A stretch of 64,000 nucleotides of DNA. Source: Daedaleopsis sinensis. Lineage: Eukaryota; Basidiomycota; Agaricomycetes; Polyporales; Polyporaceae. Positions 33,378 through 44,840 of the stretch are shown one piece after another. The position numbers and the translations under genes were made by a program. The stretch lies in NCBI GenBank assembly GCA_033807695.1, contig CM066304.1:930001-994000 (forward strand). Direction: 5' to 3'. Below the pieces are notes generated by a model, which saw nothing but the letters and a program-made list of their open reading frames with translations, made no database searches and was not told the DNA's origin. The first letter of the stretch is position 1, and the number at the start of each line of letters is the position of its first letter.

Positions 33378-33805
33378 TAATAGTCATAAATAGTTGAGGA
33401 GACCTTAGGATCAGTTTTACAGCTGTGCTAGGGAAGAGGATTGGAGGAGAAACCAGCAGAGGAGGAGGAGGAGAACAAGAGGAGACGATGGCCGGGTTGG
33501 CGACGCAGAGGTGAGGCTCGCGCGAGGGTAAGCGCCCGTTAGGTGGTCCGTGCGCTAATCCCGTGATCGCCGAGCAGACGCCTACTTCCCAATCGAGGTC
33601 TCAGGTCAAAGTTCACGATTTCGATGGACAGACATCTAAATCGCAATCCTCCTCCTCAGTCATAAATTCTCGTTAAAATATGGGTAAAGGCTAGCTAATC
33701 GAAGGCTTGGGCTCGCACATGCGCCATACATATAAGAAAAGAAAAGCTACTAGCTCAACATGACAAGCGGGAGCAACTTCATGAAAGGGGGGCCGCCTGT
33801 TGATG
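33378..33805. other. Spacer between CID-protein and ZW10 genes
   Basis: These 428 bp hold the promoter of the CID-protein gene and the 3' flank of ZW10. On the minus strand the promoter side is pyrimidine-rich (CTCCTCCTCCTCCTCTGC near 33480-33460). No gene is seen. Confidence 0.5.
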
Positions 33806-36800
33806 CTACGATTCGCGCATAGGATGCCCCTGCTGCAGCCTGCCAATCGTGTTCGCCCTCAAAGGGGTGTCCGCAAAGAGCGCCCTGACGAGCTTCACAA
33901 GCTCCTCGATCTCGAAGTCGACCAGCGCGCCCTCCTCGAACAGGTACGAGATGTCGGCGATGGACGCCTCCTGCAACCGCACCGTAAGCACACACCGCGC
34001 ACAGACGCAGACGCAGACGCAGACGCACCAGCAGATCCGATAGGTAGGAGAACTTGAGCCACGAGGGCACGTAGGAGACGACGAAGGACGGCTGGAGCGG
34101 GTCCTCGACGAACTGCCCCTCGAGCGCGTTGAGGATGTGGCAGAGCTCGCACAGCCGCTGCGACTCGACCGCGGTGATGTCCTCGAGCGCGAGGATGTCC
34201 GCGAGGATGCGGGAGAGCGCGGCTTCCACGATGGACCCGAGCGCGTCGTAGTACCTGCTCTTCGTGAGGACAGCCTGGGGGTTGACGTGAGCCCTGGTTC
34301 GTGGACACGACGCGGAACTGGGGGTGCGTACCTTCCACTGGGGTGAGACACGGCGGATGCGCTGCAAGACGTCGTTCACCGCGCTCTCACACTCGTCGTA
34401 GCGGTCCTGCTGGGTGGTGTCGATGAAACCTCGCGCATTGTCCAGCAGCTCGTCGATAAGCCTCTCCTCCTTAGCCTGAAACGATTTATCGACACGCAAC
34501 TCGACAATGTTTGCAGGGATGATACGTACGATGGCATCCTCAAACCAGCTCTCCGCGAGCACTTTCAGCTTCTCATGCGCCTCCTCGAGCTTGTCAGTTG
34601 CACTCGTCTTCGAACCGTTCAATCCCTCCATGATTCGCCTCAGCTCCCGTTCGACATACAAACAGTCGTTTGAGAACTTCATGGGCTCCTTCGGCGATTG
34701 CTTCAGCAGCGTGGCATTCGCGACCGGGACAAGCGCGCGGAACAGCTCGAGGGCCATGGGCGCGGCCTGCATGATCACATTTCCGGGAGACCCGCTGAGA
34801 ATCCCAGAAGAGACGAGCTCCGCGCCCTCTCGCAGGACATCCTCCACAAGCTGGAGGAGCTCTTTCGTCCGGCCCGAGACGAGGTATGATTCGGTGACTT
34901 GGACTGGCTTCAGAGGCGCCACAGGAGGGTTCTTGTTGACGACAGGTGAGGACTGTGGGGGATGGGATATGGGAGCAGGACTTTGTGGCGGCGGGAACGC
35001 AGGGGAATTGGGCACGCTCCTGCCCATGATCTTCTCGAGGCCTTTCGCGGGCTTGGGTGCAAGCCTAGGTGGGACCGGGACGGGGTTGGGAGCGGGGGCG
35101 GGCTTCTCGTTCCAAGGATCGTCCCATGCGTCGTCCTCCGGTCCCGCGGGATCCGCGTCGGTTTCCAAAGCCCACGGATCGTCTTCCACCAGCTCTTCTG
35201 TTTCTTCCGATTCGGGGACATTCGGTGGCTCGGGCTCGGGGGCAACCTCGGGTTCCGGCTCGGGTTGAATCTCGTCATCGAATCCCCAGTCGTCGGTCGG
35301 CGACTCTTCGCTCTGGGTGGGTGTATCGTCTTCGAAGCCCCATGCGGTTTCCTCCTCTACGACAATCGGGCCCTTGGCGGTACCATTGGGATGATCCTCG
35401 TCTTGTATTGGGCTCGTGTGCTCCTCGATGGCCAGAGATACGTCCACGCGGAACGCGGTATTATCATCATGCGGACTGACGACTATGGCGCGGGCCCTGT
35501 CAAGGATATCCGCCCGTCGTTTACGCTCGTAGTGCAAGCCCAGACCGTCGACCCAGGACTTGATACTTCGATCCGCGCCGTTGTCACCTAGCATGTTGAT
35601 TACGATGTCGTCCTCTATTCGGACAGCGAGGTTGGCTATTCTGACGAAATCCGGGAGTTTGGATAGAGATGCAGGAAGATGGGACAGCAAGAGGTGGTTA
35701 AGAAGCGCGTTTCGAATGGGTGTGCACAGTGATAGTGGGAAAGATGTGCGCTCTGGCGGAGGAAGGTGTGGGAAGAGGTTCGCGTTAAGGAAGGTCATGA
35801 CAGTCTCGAGATCCGACAGACGAAGCATGAGATCCTCGGTACCGGGTGGAGCACGTTGCATCGAGAGCGTGTGTTCCACAGTGCCCGTCAAGTCGCTTGT
35901 GTCTGTCTGATAGATCTGTACGGGCTGTTTGAGGACGTATTCAATGCAGTGTGTCGTTATGTCCCGACGCAGAGTAGAGAGATGCAAAGACAGTGCTGCA
36001 GAGGACATAGAGGCCAGAAGAGCAGATAGGTCAATCGTGGTGTCGATGTTGTCGCCAGCGACCATACTGCGCACCCAAGTGCCGTTGACGAGTCTGCGCG
36101 GAAGCACAGCCTGAACAACATGCCTGACCTTGACTTCGGAGCCGGATACAACGATGCTGCGGGAGTATGCGTCCAAGAGCTGCTCCTCCGTGCGATTACG
36201 AAGCGCAGTGCATGTACGCTGTGGACAGTTGTCACTGTGACTCTATGCAGCGCGCGAAGGAGAGCGTACCCTCATATCTGCCATGACTTCACTGTTGAGT
36301 AGCGGCTCCGGCGCAGCTAAGAACGCAGCTTCGAGCGAGGAGCACGCATTGATCGCGTCCGCAAGTTCGGCCTTCTCTACCAGACGCGTCAGGTGCCGCA
36401 GCTCGTTCCGGCATCGCGCGAGATGTGCGAGCGCAACATGTTGTGTCCGCGCGTCCATAGCCTCTTGCGCGAGTGCGGCATGGTTTGTGAGAGTTATGAT
36501 TAGATGGGGTATGAGACCTGACTTCGGTGCGTTCAGCCTCTGGTGTTCGAGGTGGCATGCTCGGTATTCTCACCTGAGGGTTAGAAACAGTTTCATCAAG
36601 TGAGTTGACGTTTTGCGACAACGCGCGAAGTCTCTCCTGTACAGAGACAGAGGTTGCGAGTTGCCGTTCGAAGTCGGGGAGATCACTGGTGATGCGGTCG
36701 TGGATGCGAGCCTTCCGTGCTGCCTTGAGCTGTATGTATACACCTCTATGAAGCAGCAAGAGCGTACTTTTGTGGCACCAATGGTCTCATTCAACTCTGC

Positions 36801-36929
36801 CACCCACGACGAGACTAGACTCGCATTCAACGTCTTGGAGTTTGTCTCCGATATCTTCGTGAGTATTTGGGTAGAAACATCTCGTGCATCCTTCTTGCGA
36901 GGTAAGTGGGTAGGTATTGGGAAAGCCAT
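33806..36929 (-). CDS. ZW10: ZW10 family kinetochore/ER-tethering protein
   Basis: Six exons run from the ATG at 36929 to the TAG at 33806 (36929-36768, ~36711-36574, 36539-36270, 36218-34332, 34274-34029, 33970-33806), about 955 residues. Recognition rests on the N-terminal helical start (MAFPIPTHLPRKKDARDVST), GLIPHLIITLTNHAALAQEA, an acidic central linker with repeated WGFDDE/DDPW blocks, and the C-terminal LSDLLEASIADISYLFEEGALVDFE. ZW10 proteins act in the Dsl1/NRZ tether that receives Golgi-to-ER vesicles and, in animals, in the RZZ kinetochore complex; in fungi the trafficking role is the safer expectation. Intron 1 has two in-phase acceptors six codons apart, and intron 2 as modelled is only 34 nt, so those boundaries are uncertain. 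Confidence 0.88.
33996..34026. repeat. (GCAGAC)n microsatellite in a ZW10 intron
   Basis: About five GCAGAC hexamers lie within intron 5 of ZW10, near its 5' splice site. Expansion there would leave the coding frame untouched. Confidence 0.75.
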
Positions 36930-37171
36930 GGTCCTGATGTCGTGTCAATCCGGGCATGCAAGAAAGTAGTGGGAGTGCAGCAGAGAGAGGTGTGTGAGAC
37001 GAGTACGCGAAGCGGAGGAACTCGAGGTCCGAGAGGATGGGTGACACGACGCGGTGCAGCTCGGTGCGTCATCACACATAGCACTCTTACGTCAGCACAT
37101 AGGATTGCTGTTTACCGGTGAGCGTCTGTTGCCTCCTAGTCTCTTCCGCTCCCTCACCACTCATATCCGGA
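36930..37171. promoter_or_regulatory. Divergent promoter between ZW10 and CRIPT
   Basis: Only 242 bp separate the two divergent start codons, so the region must serve both genes. No TATA box is evident. Confidence 0.5.
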
Positions 37172-37632
37172 ATGGTTTGCAAGAAATGCGAAGCTGTGAG
37201 TACTCTTCAGACTGTGGACAGCGTTCAGACCTTACTGTGTTGTGCAGAAAACCTCAAAGCTTGCTGCGCCTGATCCCTTCAAGTCGACGTCTCAGGCGAT
37301 TAAGGAGGGCTCACGCAAGGTCGGGGAGAACAAGCTCCTGAGCCGGCCAGGAAGTTCGAAGAACAGGTTCCAGGTACGCCTCTAGTGTGTTTTCCAGCTC
37401 TTCTTATGAACATAACACTTGCTACAGCCATATCAAGGTAAATGTAAGGACTGCAAGTCCACAGTGACACAGAACAAAGCGAAGTATTGTCATGGTATGT
37501 CACACCGCGAAGCATTCTCAATCCACTCCCTAACTCGACATCCCATCAGGCTGCGCATACAAGCGGGGCGTATGTGCAATATGCGGCAAGCAGGTCCTCG
37601 ATACCACCGGCTATGTCATGTCATCGAAGTAG
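37172..37632 (+). CDS. CRIPT: CRIPT family zinc-binding protein
   Basis: Four exons (37172-37195, 37248-37373, 37428-37494, 37550-37632) give 99 residues, almost the length of human CRIPT (101). The Cys pairs are regular: MVCKKCEA at the start, CKDCKS, CHGCAYKRGVCAICGK near the end. The KLLSRPGSSKNRFQPY segment corresponds to the conserved linker. In animals CRIPT was named for binding PDZ domains of PSD-95. The family is conserved in fungi and plants, and has been associated with minor-spliceosome components; its role here is inferred to be RNA-related. All metal-ligand Cys pairs are intact. The start is fixed by the conserved MVC N-terminus, and introns are 52-55 nt. Confidence 0.93.
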
Positions 37633-37802
37633 TCGGTGGCATAGAGCTCGCTCACCTTCGCACCGGTATCGTGGTGGATGGACATGGCATGGACTCGCTA
37701 GAGGTGTATTCTAACACGACTGTACGTTCTGTATTCTATAATATTATCCTGTCGTCCCGTCTGTCCTACCCCGTTAGCCCTCCCTCTTCAGTCTCGATCT
37801 AA

Positions 37803-39961
37803 ATGTCGCCCTATCTGTCCGGCCTGGACAGTAGCGGCTGGACAGAGGTGGCTGACCAGCACCCACGAGCTGGGGGCATTTATGCAAGCTTTCCGTTAGC
37901 CATGCTCAAGCAGGAGGTCAACACACTCCTTGGAACATCGCTTCTTCGACCCCGGCGACGCAAGGCAGCAAGAACAACACATTCTTTTGAGCCACCGCCC
38001 GAACACGATATCCGAAATGTTTGAGGACGTCGGAGACTGTGTGCGTGTCCTCCATTACCCGTACCCATTCACCACACTAAAACCCTCCTCCCAAACCAGA
38101 CTCAATGTGAGTTCGACGTGATCGACCTCGTCAAGGACGTCGAGATCGAGTACTCTCGGCCCATGTACAACACCAAAACGGATTCTGCCACACCCATCCG
38201 GGTGCATCCCCACACACCAGAGCCGTTCTCGCCATTCTCCTCCGTCGGCTCGCCATGTTCCTCCAGCTCCCCTTACTCCTTCCTGTCGCCCCCAACCCCT
38301 TCGTTGCATGCGTTCTCCCCGTACCCGCAGGCGCAACCCGGCGACAGTCGCACGCTCTTCGCGGCCGACTTCCGGCCGATCCGCACGCTCGGCAAGGGCG
38401 GACACGGCACCGTGTACCTCGTGGAAGACCTCGTGTCAGAGCGCCAGCTCGCGATGAAGGTCGTCGACAAGAACGGGCTGCGGGTGCGCGACTACCCCGC
38501 CGTGTTTGAGGAGCAGGCCGTCGCGAAGGACGTCGCCACGGGCAGCCCGGGGAACGACGGGAGTGCGTGTCGCAGCCCCGGGCTTGTCCCGCTCATGGGC
38601 AGCTTCGAAGACAGCGACAACTTCTACTTGCTGACGGTATGCGTCATTGCTTGGGGACGCAAGACGATGCAAGGCTGACCGGACTCGACTTCCAGGAGTA
38701 TCATCCGCGCGGCGACCTTATGAAAGTTATCAAGCAGGACGGCGCGGTGCCTGTACCGCAGGCCCGCGCGTGGTGCGCTGAGCTGGTGCGTATCTTGCCC
38801 TCCTCTTCCTTTGGCTCCCTGAAAGATGCTGATGCGCCCCTAGCTCGTCGCGCTCGAGCAGCTGCACGAGCAGCGGATCGTCCACCGCGACGTCAAGCCC
38901 GACAACATCCTCATCGACGACGAGGGCCACGTCGCGCTGACCGACTTCGGCATCGCCCGCGGGTTCGCGATCGCGGACGAGGACAGGCCGTGGACCCGCC
39001 TCAGCCCGTGGAACACCCCACAGATCCCGCAAGGAGATGAGGACGCGCCTGCGGCCGGCGTGGACATCACCTGCTCGCTGGTCGGGACGCCTGGGTACAC
39101 TGCGCCGGAAGTGTACTCCGGCAGGTACTCGTATCCGGCGGACGTGTGGGGTGCGGGAGTGGTGCTGTATTCCATGTTGACCGGGCAGGTACGTGTACAT
39201 GTGCGGCGGGCAGATGGTGACGCGCATCGAGCTGAGCATGGTCGGATGATAGCTGCCATTCGGACTCCTGCCACAGGATCAGCGTCTGGAGGAGCTGATT
39301 ACGCGCACGGATACGCTGCCCATCGACTTCGGTCTACCGGACTGGGTAGACGGTGAAGCCCGAGACTTGTTGGCCAAGGTGCGCTCGACGAAGCTCTGAC
39401 TTTGTGTTGATTTTGGCTGACGGCATTTTAGATGATGGAGAAGGACCCGGCGAAAAGGCCGTCGATATGCAGGCTAAAGACGCACCCGTGGTTCTGCGGA
39501 ATGTGAGTGTCTGGGCTGATCACAATTCTGCCGTTGCTGACATGTTTTCTTTGCAGCGACTGGACCGCCTTACAAGGGGGAGAGCGACGAGAAAACTGGT
39601 CGTCTGCTCAGGATATCTACGAAGACGAAGAGGTGAGACAGGGCATTGTAGTGGCCGAATGCATGCACAGACTAATCTGGGTACCAAGGATGTCTCCATC
39701 GCGTATGGGAGACCATATTGCGTGTTCGACCCGCCACCCCACGAATGGTTCGAGTGGGTCTCGCCTGATCTGCGGTCACGGGAGGACTCCTTTGATCCGA
39801 CGAACGAGTGGTCCCTGGGCGCGACATATTACACGAACTGCGAGCTCACGCAGAGGGAGGGTGATGTCGAACGGGGCCATGGGAGGAGGACATCGAAGCG
39901 GTTGCGTGTGCTACAAAAGATGAGGCAATGGTTCAAGAGGAATGTGTCGTTTTCCACATGA
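37803..39961 (+). CDS. Serine/threonine protein kinase
   Basis: Clear exons are ~37917-38040, 38100-38636, 38696-38785, 38844-39188, 39277-39378, 39432-39502, 39557-39632 and ~39671-39961. The kinase domain is complete: glycine loop [16 protein letters not shown]-type lysine in QLAMKVVDK, catalytic [16 protein letters not shown] in LTDFGIAR, and [10 protein letters not shown] ending the activation segment. A Ser/Pro-rich ~70-residue stretch precedes it, and an unusual C-terminal part (WFEWVSPDL, basic [16 protein letters not shown]) follows, about 540 residues in all. The substrate group is unclear; the overall look is AGC/CAMK-like. The first exon is unresolved: an ATG at 37803 is available but I could not find a phase-consistent junction to [10 protein letters not shown] decayed relative lies at 43190-43530. 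Confidence 0.85.
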
Positions 39962-40390
39962 GAGAATTGTCATTAACGATATGATCGACCGGACAGGTCA
40001 CACTTCAGTGAGCCCGGCATCGCCGACGTCGACGTCGACTGTACTCGGCGTGCCTCGGATGCTCTGCCCCGATGTACCGCCCCGCCGTGTACAAGACGTG
40101 CTGTAGTTGTTGTCAGGTATGATGGAAACACCGCAGCTTGCATGCTTTGCCTCTTCAACGGTAAGTACTGTTGCCACTTACGACGTGGCATCACAATAGC
40201 ATTCAGCCTTGAGGCCACATACATAGGCCTGCGCTTCGCTCAGGCTGCTCTCATGACCTACCACGACCTGTGCTATTAGGTTTTCCAGCACTGGCATATG
40301 GCATGTCAGGTATCAGCAGGGGGTACCAGTATCTTCACGCTAGGAAGTATGCGCCTGCTGCCCAACCGCGCTCCATTGGCAATGTGGGTC

Positions 40391-40397
40391 TTATATA
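40391..40397 (+). promoter_or_regulatory. Possible TATA box
   Basis: TTATATAG lies 18-36 bp before the two candidate start codons (40415 and 40433) of the next gene. Its distance favours the downstream start. Confidence 0.4.
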
Positions 40398-40432
40398 GTT
40401 CGCCGACTCGCAGCATGCATGAATCACTTGCA

Positions 40433-41865
40433 ATGCCTCCGCCCTGTGACATCTACGCCCGTGAACTGTTTCCCATTGGTTTCGGATATCCCTTGTGGGG
40501 TCCGGAGCCATGTCCACAGTTCGGTGAAGTGCGTCTCGGAGACGTTGGCTACCTTCGAGATGGTCGTTTCCGCTTTCTTTTCAACACCATGTGCCCCCCC
40601 GAGGACCCGGTCAACACGCAACGGGGTGTACCTCCCGGGTTCGAAACTTTCGACCCTCTTGACCCTATGCTTGCACACGACTTCTACGAGATCACACAGA
40701 CGGAGCTGCACAGCAAGAATCTCCACTCGACTTCTGTAGCTGCCACGGCCTCAGCAGGGTGCGTTCATTTACCACGTCGAGTGTCTAGAGCTGGTACATA
40801 TACTTACTATCCACTATACAGCGATTCTTATACCGCATCGGCATCGATAGGCATGCGCTACCGATGCAGCGAGGAATCTGGCGCGCTGTTGATGCTGAAG
40901 GAGCCCGGGCACAAGAAATCCCTCCACTGTGATATGCGCATCCGCCGGTACATGCGCACTCACCTCGCCAACTGGTGTGCGTTCGCCAACGACCATCTCG
41001 GGATCGGCCTTCAAGACAAGGACCTCATCTTCGTATCCGGGTTCATCAAAACGTCGGCATGGGCCATCGCTGCCTTTCACAACAGCAACACCAGCGGAGA
41101 GCTCATCGTGGCGGGGGACGCGTTCGCATCATCGGTGTCGGGCGAGTTCCGCGTGTCGATGTCAAAGGGCGTGAACTCTTCGGTATTCTCGCGCGTCGGC
41201 CCTATGTACCGGACATCAGCGCGCAGGCCCTCTCCCGCAGGGCTTTTGAGCGATTTGGACTGCTCATCCCCGGAAGATGTGTCCGACGGGCCACGCGACC
41301 AGTGCATATTCCTCAACTACTATAAGATGAAAAGTCGCATATTCAGACGACCGGCCATCATGCGCGTGGCAGCGGGGCCTCATGAGCTACCGAGGGACGA
41401 ACGGGGAGACTATGGCGGGCCCCCCTCTTCTCTCATCCTTAAGAGCGCCTCTAGTAAGGACAGCCTGTGCGATGTGCTCAGGCAGGTATGTGCTGCTGCA
41501 TTTGTATCTGCAGTCGAACGCTAACATGTGCCTCCAGTGCGAATCTGAGGACTACCTTGAGGATTCGAATACAATAACTCCTTCCGTTTCACTGAGGGGC
41601 GAGTCCTTGTATAGCTCAGATTCGTCCGATGAAGAGTACGATGTATTCAATCAGGTACCGGATCTCATTCCCAGTAGCCCAGTTTTAGGCTTACCAATAT
41701 TTTCAGTGCTACGATCCTGTAGATACTCTGTTGGATTATTTGCTCAAGGTCATATCTCCACTACGCCAGGAAACTAGCGTCCTCATGCTGACTACGACGG
41801 ATAGTCCAGCGACAGCGACTTCGCTTGCGTCTCTTACGACGATCTATATTCCTTGTTTCAAGTGA
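40433..41865 (+). CDS. Agaricomycete-type hypothetical protein (GYPLW..PEP family)
   Basis: Four exons (40433-40758, 40822-41485, 41538-41654, 41707-41865) give about 421 residues. It belongs to a group I have met repeatedly in agaricomycete genomes but that has no named function. The N-terminus carries GFGYPLWGPEP, VRLGDVGYLRDGRFRFLFN, then a core SGALLMLKEPGHKKSL and LIFVSGFIKTSAWAIAAF, and a C-terminal acidic Ser-rich region ending in YDPVDTLLDYLLK. No signal peptide or catalytic motif is visible. Alternative starts are 40415 and an upstream ATG at 40298, but the TATA-like element at 40391 favours 40433. The introns are 52-63 nt and the first has a length divisible by three. Confidence 0.7.
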
Positions 41866-42032
41866 GACCTATTTATTGCATTTGCTTGTCTCATTACTGA
41901 CCAAGTGAATGTCCTCCGTAGGACAAAAGTCTTCCTCGCGACGTTGTAAGTGCGCTAGAGATGTTGCAACCGGCTATATTCAAAGATGCCGATTGTATAT
42001 GAACGTACCCTCGCGTCTGAGTACACGTCCTC

Positions 42033-42902
42033 ATGTCTGCCGCATTATCCTCAGTTGCGATGATTGACAAGGGCGCAAATCGTGGCTCCTCAAATGCGCT
42101 TGAAAACCCGTGCACACCCATTTCTGACATCTTGGCTGCACAAGATGGGTGGGATTACCACAGACCCGGTGTCTACCCTCGCAGAGCAGACCCGATCGGC
42201 TCCCCTCTCTCCATGCCTACGACTGTTCTGCCCATCATCCAGACTGTTCTGCCCATCGTCCAGGTTTCTTACCCAGTCGGATACATCGCACGCAACCGCA
42301 CTGAGTTCAACGAGGACGAGAGCCCTCGCCTTTCCCAACCCTTAGCCTCCGACAATGCGCTCCCTAGTCCCCCTCAATCCCCTGTTCCATATCTGTATCC
42401 TATCCTGCCGGGACGGCACGCTGGTACGAGCACACTAACGCTCTCATCGGCTGATTCCTCGGCCGCATCTACCCGCTCGACTACCTACACCCAGTCTGTA
42501 ACCTCGGAAGACTATCGCGACGCGCTCATAGCTATGGGCGGAGCATCTGCTAGCACACAAGATCGAGCACCTCGAGCACCTCTCCGCTGGCCAGATTTCT
42601 ACCGCAATAACTACCTGAGCAAACGGGAATTAGTACAAGACATGACTCTGCCATCTGTCTGGGAGGAGCCTTCGAACGTTGACACGGAGTGGCATATTGC
42701 TGAAGATCACGACCAAGGGCGAAGTGAGGTGGATGCAAACAGTGAAGCTTCCTTCAACGGGATTGAGGAGGACAAGGATGAGGATGAGGGGTCTGAAGAA
42801 GGCAAGACCGGCACTGTCTCAGGAACGGATACTCTCATCACGCAACTACAGGCTGCTCCAGGTGTGTTACGTTTCCTTCCACCAGGTGCTACCTGCTCCT
42901 AG
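42033..42902 (+). CDS. Hypothetical Ser-rich, acidic protein (289 aa)
   Basis: A single open frame of 289 codons with balanced codon use and no obvious intron. The product is Ser/Thr/Pro-rich (PSPPQSPVPYLYPILPG, STLTLSSADSSAAS) and becomes strongly acidic near the C-terminus (EEDKDEDEGSEEG). A 21-bp tandem duplication (ACTGTTCTGCCCATCATCCAG) at about 42223-42264 encodes a repeated TVLPI(I/V)Q. No domain, signal or membrane span is seen. It could be a disordered regulatory protein or part of a longer gene whose downstream exons run into the kinase remnant. Confidence rests mainly on frame length. Confidence 0.45.
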   Translation: MSAALSSVAMIDKGANRGSSNALENPCTPISDILAAQDGWDYHRPGVYPRRADPIGSPLSMPTTVLPIIQTVLPIVQVSYPVGYIARNRTEFNEDESPRLSQPLASDNALPSPPQSPVPYLYPILPGRHAGTSTLTLSSADSSAASTRSTTYTQSVTSEDYRDALIAMGGASASTQDRAPRAPLRWPDFYRNNYLSKRELVQDMTLPSVWEEPSNVDTEWHIAEDHDQGRSEVDANSEASFNGIEEDKDEDEGSEEGKTGTVSGTDTLITQLQAAPGVLRFLPPGATCS

Positions 42903-43189
42903 ATGGATTGACGAACATGCGGCGCCGCACTCGTTAGGCACTACTACGCACCTGCCCACCGGCACGTCGGCTACGCCAGACGCTGACCCATCATTCCTGG
43001 CGACCAAGAAGCTAGATCAAGAGTACGAGAGCGCAATACGCACCTGTGGAACGTGAGAAGGATCTGAAGTGCTACGCGGCGGAAGGTCGAGAATATGTAT
43101 GTATGTGTCGTATACCGAATGGCCTGAGAGACGTTGTAGTAGTACGAGTAGTCCATCTAATTGTCTCCATTCGAATCCATCTGCCGTCT

Positions 43190-43530
43190 GCGTGTCAGCT
43201 TCGTTCTCGCCGTTTTCGCCATCCTCCTCCTTGAATTCGAACTCCTCAAATTCAGCTCCTCAGGCCTCAGGCCTCATGGTGTCCTTTGCTCCCCGACCCC
43301 TTCCTCGCACACATTCTCCCGGCACCCACAGGTGCACTCTAGCTGGACCGCCGCACCCTCTTCACGACTTCTACCCAATCTACGCTGGGCAAGGGCAAAC
43401 ACAGCGCCGGGTACCTCGTCGAGGACCGCGTGTAAGAGCGCCGAACGATTTGGGCGGGTTTCCACTAATCTACGTGCACGGGAGGACGCCTTGATCGGAC
43501 GAGTGAATGGTCCCTGAGGCTACAAGAACG
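43190..43530 (+). pseudogene. Kinase remnant with deleted catalytic core
   Basis: This stretch aligns by eye to two separated parts of the kinase gene at 37803-39961. Bases 43205-43440 match its Ser/Pro-rich segment and glycine loop (kinase 38228-38445); CTGGGCAAGGGCAAACACAGCGCC mirrors the LGKGGHGT coding stretch. Bases 43455-43530 match the end (kinase 39745-39825, around CACGGGAGGAC...GACGAACGAGTGGTCCCTG). About 1.3 kb carrying the catalytic loop, DFG and APE is missing, and an in-frame TAA falls where the parent encodes Ser after EDLV. It is a broken duplicate, not a functional kinase. Confidence 0.75.
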
Positions 43531-43676
43531 CAGAGCGATGAAGGCTGGGAGGAGTACTCCGAAGCGATGGGTGTGGGGCAGACGATAGACGATGGTGCAG
43601 GAGGAGGCTATCGCTTTCGAATCATGGTTCATTTTGAACCTATGGGTCATCGTTCGACGAGCCTGCTAGTACGAAG

Positions 43677-44588
43677 TCAGCATGGCTCGAAATGATACCG
43701 TCCACAACTAGAGACGCGAGACTCGCCGTATCGTACTAGGACATCTGGCGTACGCGATGTGCACCAGCGGAACACCATCCAGACGACCCACCGCCTTCTC
43801 TCTTGCTCATCTTCGCCCTCAGCACGCTCGACGCTCCACGGCCGTTCCTCGGCGCTCCCAACACGCCGTTCTCGCAGCTCCTCAGCAACGAACCCCGCAA
43901 GCGCGACGCGCTTCAAGAACGACTCGATGACATAGCGCCCAGTATGGAGCCCAGCGACAAGCCTTGCACGCGCGTCTGGGGAGCGCCTGAGGGTGAGCTG
44001 GAGGGTGCGGATGAAGAGAGGATGGGTGTCAGAGTTCCACAGCGTGTCCGCGGCGAGCACCACGTCGAACCCAGGATCCGGGTCTCGGTCTCGGTGCGCG
44101 TCCGGTGACAGCAGCAGCGCGGACGGGTCCGACCCCCACGCGTAGGGCACGACGCGGCAGCGGTCGGCGACGTCGTTCCGCTCGGCGTTTTCGGCCAACG
44201 TGCGGACGAGGATGGCGTCCGGATAGTCGCTGCAGGTCACCTGCACATCCCGGTACGCTTTCGCGATCAATATGCTCGGGAGCCCCGCGCCTGCCCCAAG
44301 CTCGAGGATACGGAGCGGCCTGCGCTCCTGCGCAGCGAGGGCGATGTGCGCGTCCAACTGTAGATCCGCGAGATGGTCAGCGACGTAGAGGGCGGAAGAC
44401 CAGATGGAGGTCGCATGGAGAGCCCAGTTCGCTGCCTGTGTGTCCGGGGTGACTAGCTCGACTGTGAACGAGCTGCCTTTGTGCGCGGTCTGGTACGAGA
44501 AGACTGAGCCGGCTGAAGAGTGCGACACGGGTACATGGTCGTACAGAGCCTCGAGAGAGTCGGCTAGCAGATCTTCTGGGTCAGCCAT
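43677..44588 (-). CDS. SAM-dependent methyltransferase, Efm7/Nnt1-like
   Basis: An uninterrupted 303-codon frame. Residues ~95-110 hold the SAM-binding motif I (LRILELGAGAGLPSILIA), followed by an acidic loop and DYPD (VTCSDYPDAILV) typical of Methyltransf_16 proteins. FDVVLAADTLWNSDTHPLF is the post-I/IV region corresponding to the LLADxLFNHSEH motif of yeast Efm7/Nnt1, which methylates the N-terminus and Lys of elongation factor eEF1A. The fold is therefore a seven-beta-strand methyltransferase; the eEF1A substrate is inferred by resemblance. The last ~25 residues look non-conserved and the real stop could follow from a small intron. It is divergent from the next gene on the right (253 bp). 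Confidence 0.78.
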   Translation of the reverse strand: MADPEDLLADSLEALYDHVPVSHSSAGSVFSYQTAHKGSSFTVELVTPDTQAANWALHATSIWSSALYVADHLADLQLDAHIALAAQERRPLRILELGAGAGLPSILIAKAYRDVQVTCSDYPDAILVRTLAENAERNDVADRCRVVPYAWGSDPSALLLSPDAHRDRDPDPGFDVVLAADTLWNSDTHPLFIRTLQLTLRRSPDARARLVAGLHTGRYVIESFLKRVALAGFVAEELRERRVGSAEERPWSVERAEGEDEQERRRWVVWMVFRWCTSRTPDVLVRYGESRVSSCGRYHFEPC

Positions 44589-44840
44589 GATTGAACTCGG
44601 TGCACACTAGTGGCGATCAAGAATGAGTTGGTTGTCGGTGGTGGGCAAGAGATATCATAGCACATCGTGAAAGAGCGCAAGATTGATGCTGGGCATTGCG
44701 AAAACGTTTGTTTCTATTTGTGTAAAATTGTGCGCTATCAGCAGGATAATCCATATTTAGAGCTTATCTTCTGCATCGTCACGATAATCCCAGAGGGGTC
44801 TGCACTCGACTCTCCCCCGCCTCTCTTCCTACGCATCTTC

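Noticed and set aside
37803..37847. [15 protein letters not shown] as the definite kinase N-terminus
   Set aside because: It fits a start codon and donor site but is out of phase with the next clear kinase exon for every acceptor I tried.
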